A DNA stretch of 64,000 bases, from the NCBI RefSeq assembly GCF_001458215.1, contig NZ_CYTW01000001.1, positions 744,001-808,000 of the forward strand, given 5' to 3'. Position numbers and translations under genes: made by a program. Origin of the DNA: Shimia thalassica. GTDB lineage: Bacteria > Pseudomonadota > Alphaproteobacteria > Rhodobacterales > Rhodobacteraceae. The notes under the pieces were generated by a model. That model ran no database searches, was not told the origin of the DNA, and saw only the letters and a program-made list of their open reading frames with translations. Within the stretch, counting starts at the first letter, position 1; each line of letters begins with the position of its first letter. Positions 63,189-64,000 of this stretch are shown piece after piece.

Positions 63189-63488
63189 ATGGTCCGAAGC
63201 TTGATCCAGATACTGGTTGTCATCACCTTCGTCGGAACAGCCTCACCCGCCTTGGCCCAAGGGTCTGCAAAAGACCGGATCTTCGGTGAAATGCAAGCGG
63301 CGGGGTACAGCGAGATCAAAGTGGATCGTACGCTGTTTGGCCGCACCCGTATTATCGGTCGGACATCCAATCGGGCACGAGTTGTAATCCTGAACCCCAA
63401 GACAGGCAAAATTTTCGAAGACAACACGGGACCAATAGGGCCGCCGCCGACCGAGAATACACCGGATGGCACAGGTCTGGCCTACTGA
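63189..63488 (+). CDS. Small exported protein of unknown function
   Basis: 99 residues. Sec signal peptide (1-23, SPALAQG), then a 75-residue beta-alpha-like domain: GEMQAAGYSEIKVDRTLFGRTRIIGRTSNRARVVILNPKTGKIFEDN resembles small PepSY-like folds, with the same spacing of an initial helix, strand and NPKTG turn. The last 20 residues are Pro/Gly-rich. GGGAGAGG lies upstream. Monocistronic by its position between a terminator and the next gene; no function can be assigned. Confidence 0.75.
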   Translation: MVRSLIQILVVITFVGTASPALAQGSAKDRIFGEMQAAGYSEIKVDRTLFGRTRIIGRTSNRARVVILNPKTGKIFEDNTGPIGPPPTENTPDGTGLAY

Positions 63489-63565
63489 CCTTGGACATCC
63501 TGAATTCTTGAACGGCGGTATGATTTTATTTGACGCAGGCGCAGGCCGTGCGGCACCGTCGCAGA

Positions 63566-64000
63566 ATGCGAACGATACTCGAACCAGCCCGCCAAATAGA
63601 CGTCATTCATGAAACCGATGTGCTTGTTGTGGGCTCGGGTCCCGGAGGGCTGTCTGCGGCTCTGGCGGCGGCGCGTGCTGGCGTCGAGGTCTGCCTTGTC
63701 GAGCGCTATGGGTGCTTTGGCGGCAACATCACGGCGGTCGGCGTCGAGGGTATGCACTGGTATCGCCACGAGGCAACGGTAGAGTCCGATGGTATTGCGC
63801 GCGAATTTGAAAACGCTGCCAAGGATGCGGGTTTCGCGGTGCCCGAGTCTCAATCCCTCAGCTATGAAATTGACAGCGAAGGGTTCAAGCTGGTTGCGGA
63901 CCGCATGGTCGAAGAGGCTGGCATCCACGCCATGCTGCATCGCTCTTTTGTTGCGCCGATTATGGAGGGCAACCGGATCACGGGCATTATCACCGAATCC
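63566..64000 (+). CDS. FAD-dependent oxidoreductase (partial, N-terminus)
   Basis: First 145 codons; the window ends inside the gene. The dinucleotide-binding motif VLVVGSGPGGLSAALAAARAG (19-39, GSGPGG core) is followed by VCLVERYGCFGGNIT, the FAD-ribose Glu and the flavin-near GCFGGN signature of the FAD_oxidored group. Family members oxidise or reduce varied substrates; none can be named from this part. The start ATG at 63566 has only a weak ribosome binding site; GTG at 63548 is possible. Confidence 0.85.
   Translation, partial: MRTILEPARQIDVIHETDVLVVGSGPGGLSAALAAARAGVEVCLVERYGCFGGNITAVGVEGMHWYRHEATVESDGIAREFENAAKDAGFAVPESQSLSYEIDSEGFKLVADRMVEEAGIHAMLHRSFVAPIMEGNRITGIITES

Overview
The window is a gene-dense, moderately GC-rich stretch of an alphaproteobacterial chromosome, almost certainly from the Rhodobacterales (Roseobacter group). 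The evidence is: a metK leader matching the SAM/SAH riboswitch, known only from this order; a DUF1127 gene followed by a CCUCCUCCC-loop 'Cuckoo/CcsR' hairpin; Irr; the ruvCAB-ybgC-tolQRAB-pal-cpoB-tilS-ftsH gene order; a class II EPSP synthase; and a Hint-domain protein and DUF6525 protein typical of the group. No tRNA, rRNA, insertion sequence, prophage or CRISPR array is visible.

Layout. 1-600: DUF1127 gene and hairpin on the minus strand. 609-12981: plus-strand ruvCAB (Holliday junction processing), an unknown protein, thpR, ybgC, the complete Tol-Pal envelope system, tilS and ftsH, closed by a strong terminator. 13107-18514: a methyltransferase, a MOSC protein, then a one-carbon folate block (fhs, a chorismate mutase, two non-identical folD genes) behind a possible structured leader. 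18578-23401: hotdog thioesterase, membrane LytTR regulator, and arsR-lhr-pdeM (DNA repair helicase and phosphoesterase). 23460-33811: ten minus-strand catabolic genes (enolase-superfamily enzyme, Zn alcohol dehydrogenase, MFS pump, PcaB-like lyase, two alpha/beta hydrolases, PcaD-like lactonase, EEP-family hydrolase, threonine-dehydratase-like enzyme, haloacid dehalogenase).

33973-38651: FKBP isomerase, fabI/fabB/fabA with a small lipoprotein gene inserted, and divergent irr. 38812-48997: quinone-reductase-like enzyme, PLD lipoprotein plus a GT-A-like protein, miaB, an OmpA protein and a lipoprotein sharing a two-cysteine module, then phoH-ybeY-corC-lnt. 49034-55241: SAM/SAH riboswitch-metK, an SBF transporter, trmB, aroA, two paralogous membrane proteins, cmk. 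55346-58043: an accessory insert (DUF6525, HxlR regulator, nitroreductase, lower-GC Hint protein) that separates cmk from rpsA. 58284-64000: rpsA, ihfB, lapA, trpF, trpB, a small exported protein, and a FAD oxidoreductase cut by the window end.

The most interesting signals are: the Cuckoo-type hairpin; the FolD paralogue lacking two catalytic residues beside a canonical FolD; a compound hairpin upstream of fhs; the OmpA/lipoprotein pair with a shared module; the tandem membrane-protein paralogues between aroA and cmk; a degenerate GT-A-like protein paired with a PLD lipoprotein; and a pcaB/pcaD-like cluster without the ring-cleavage genes. All functions are inferred from sequence motifs recognised by eye; no database search was run.
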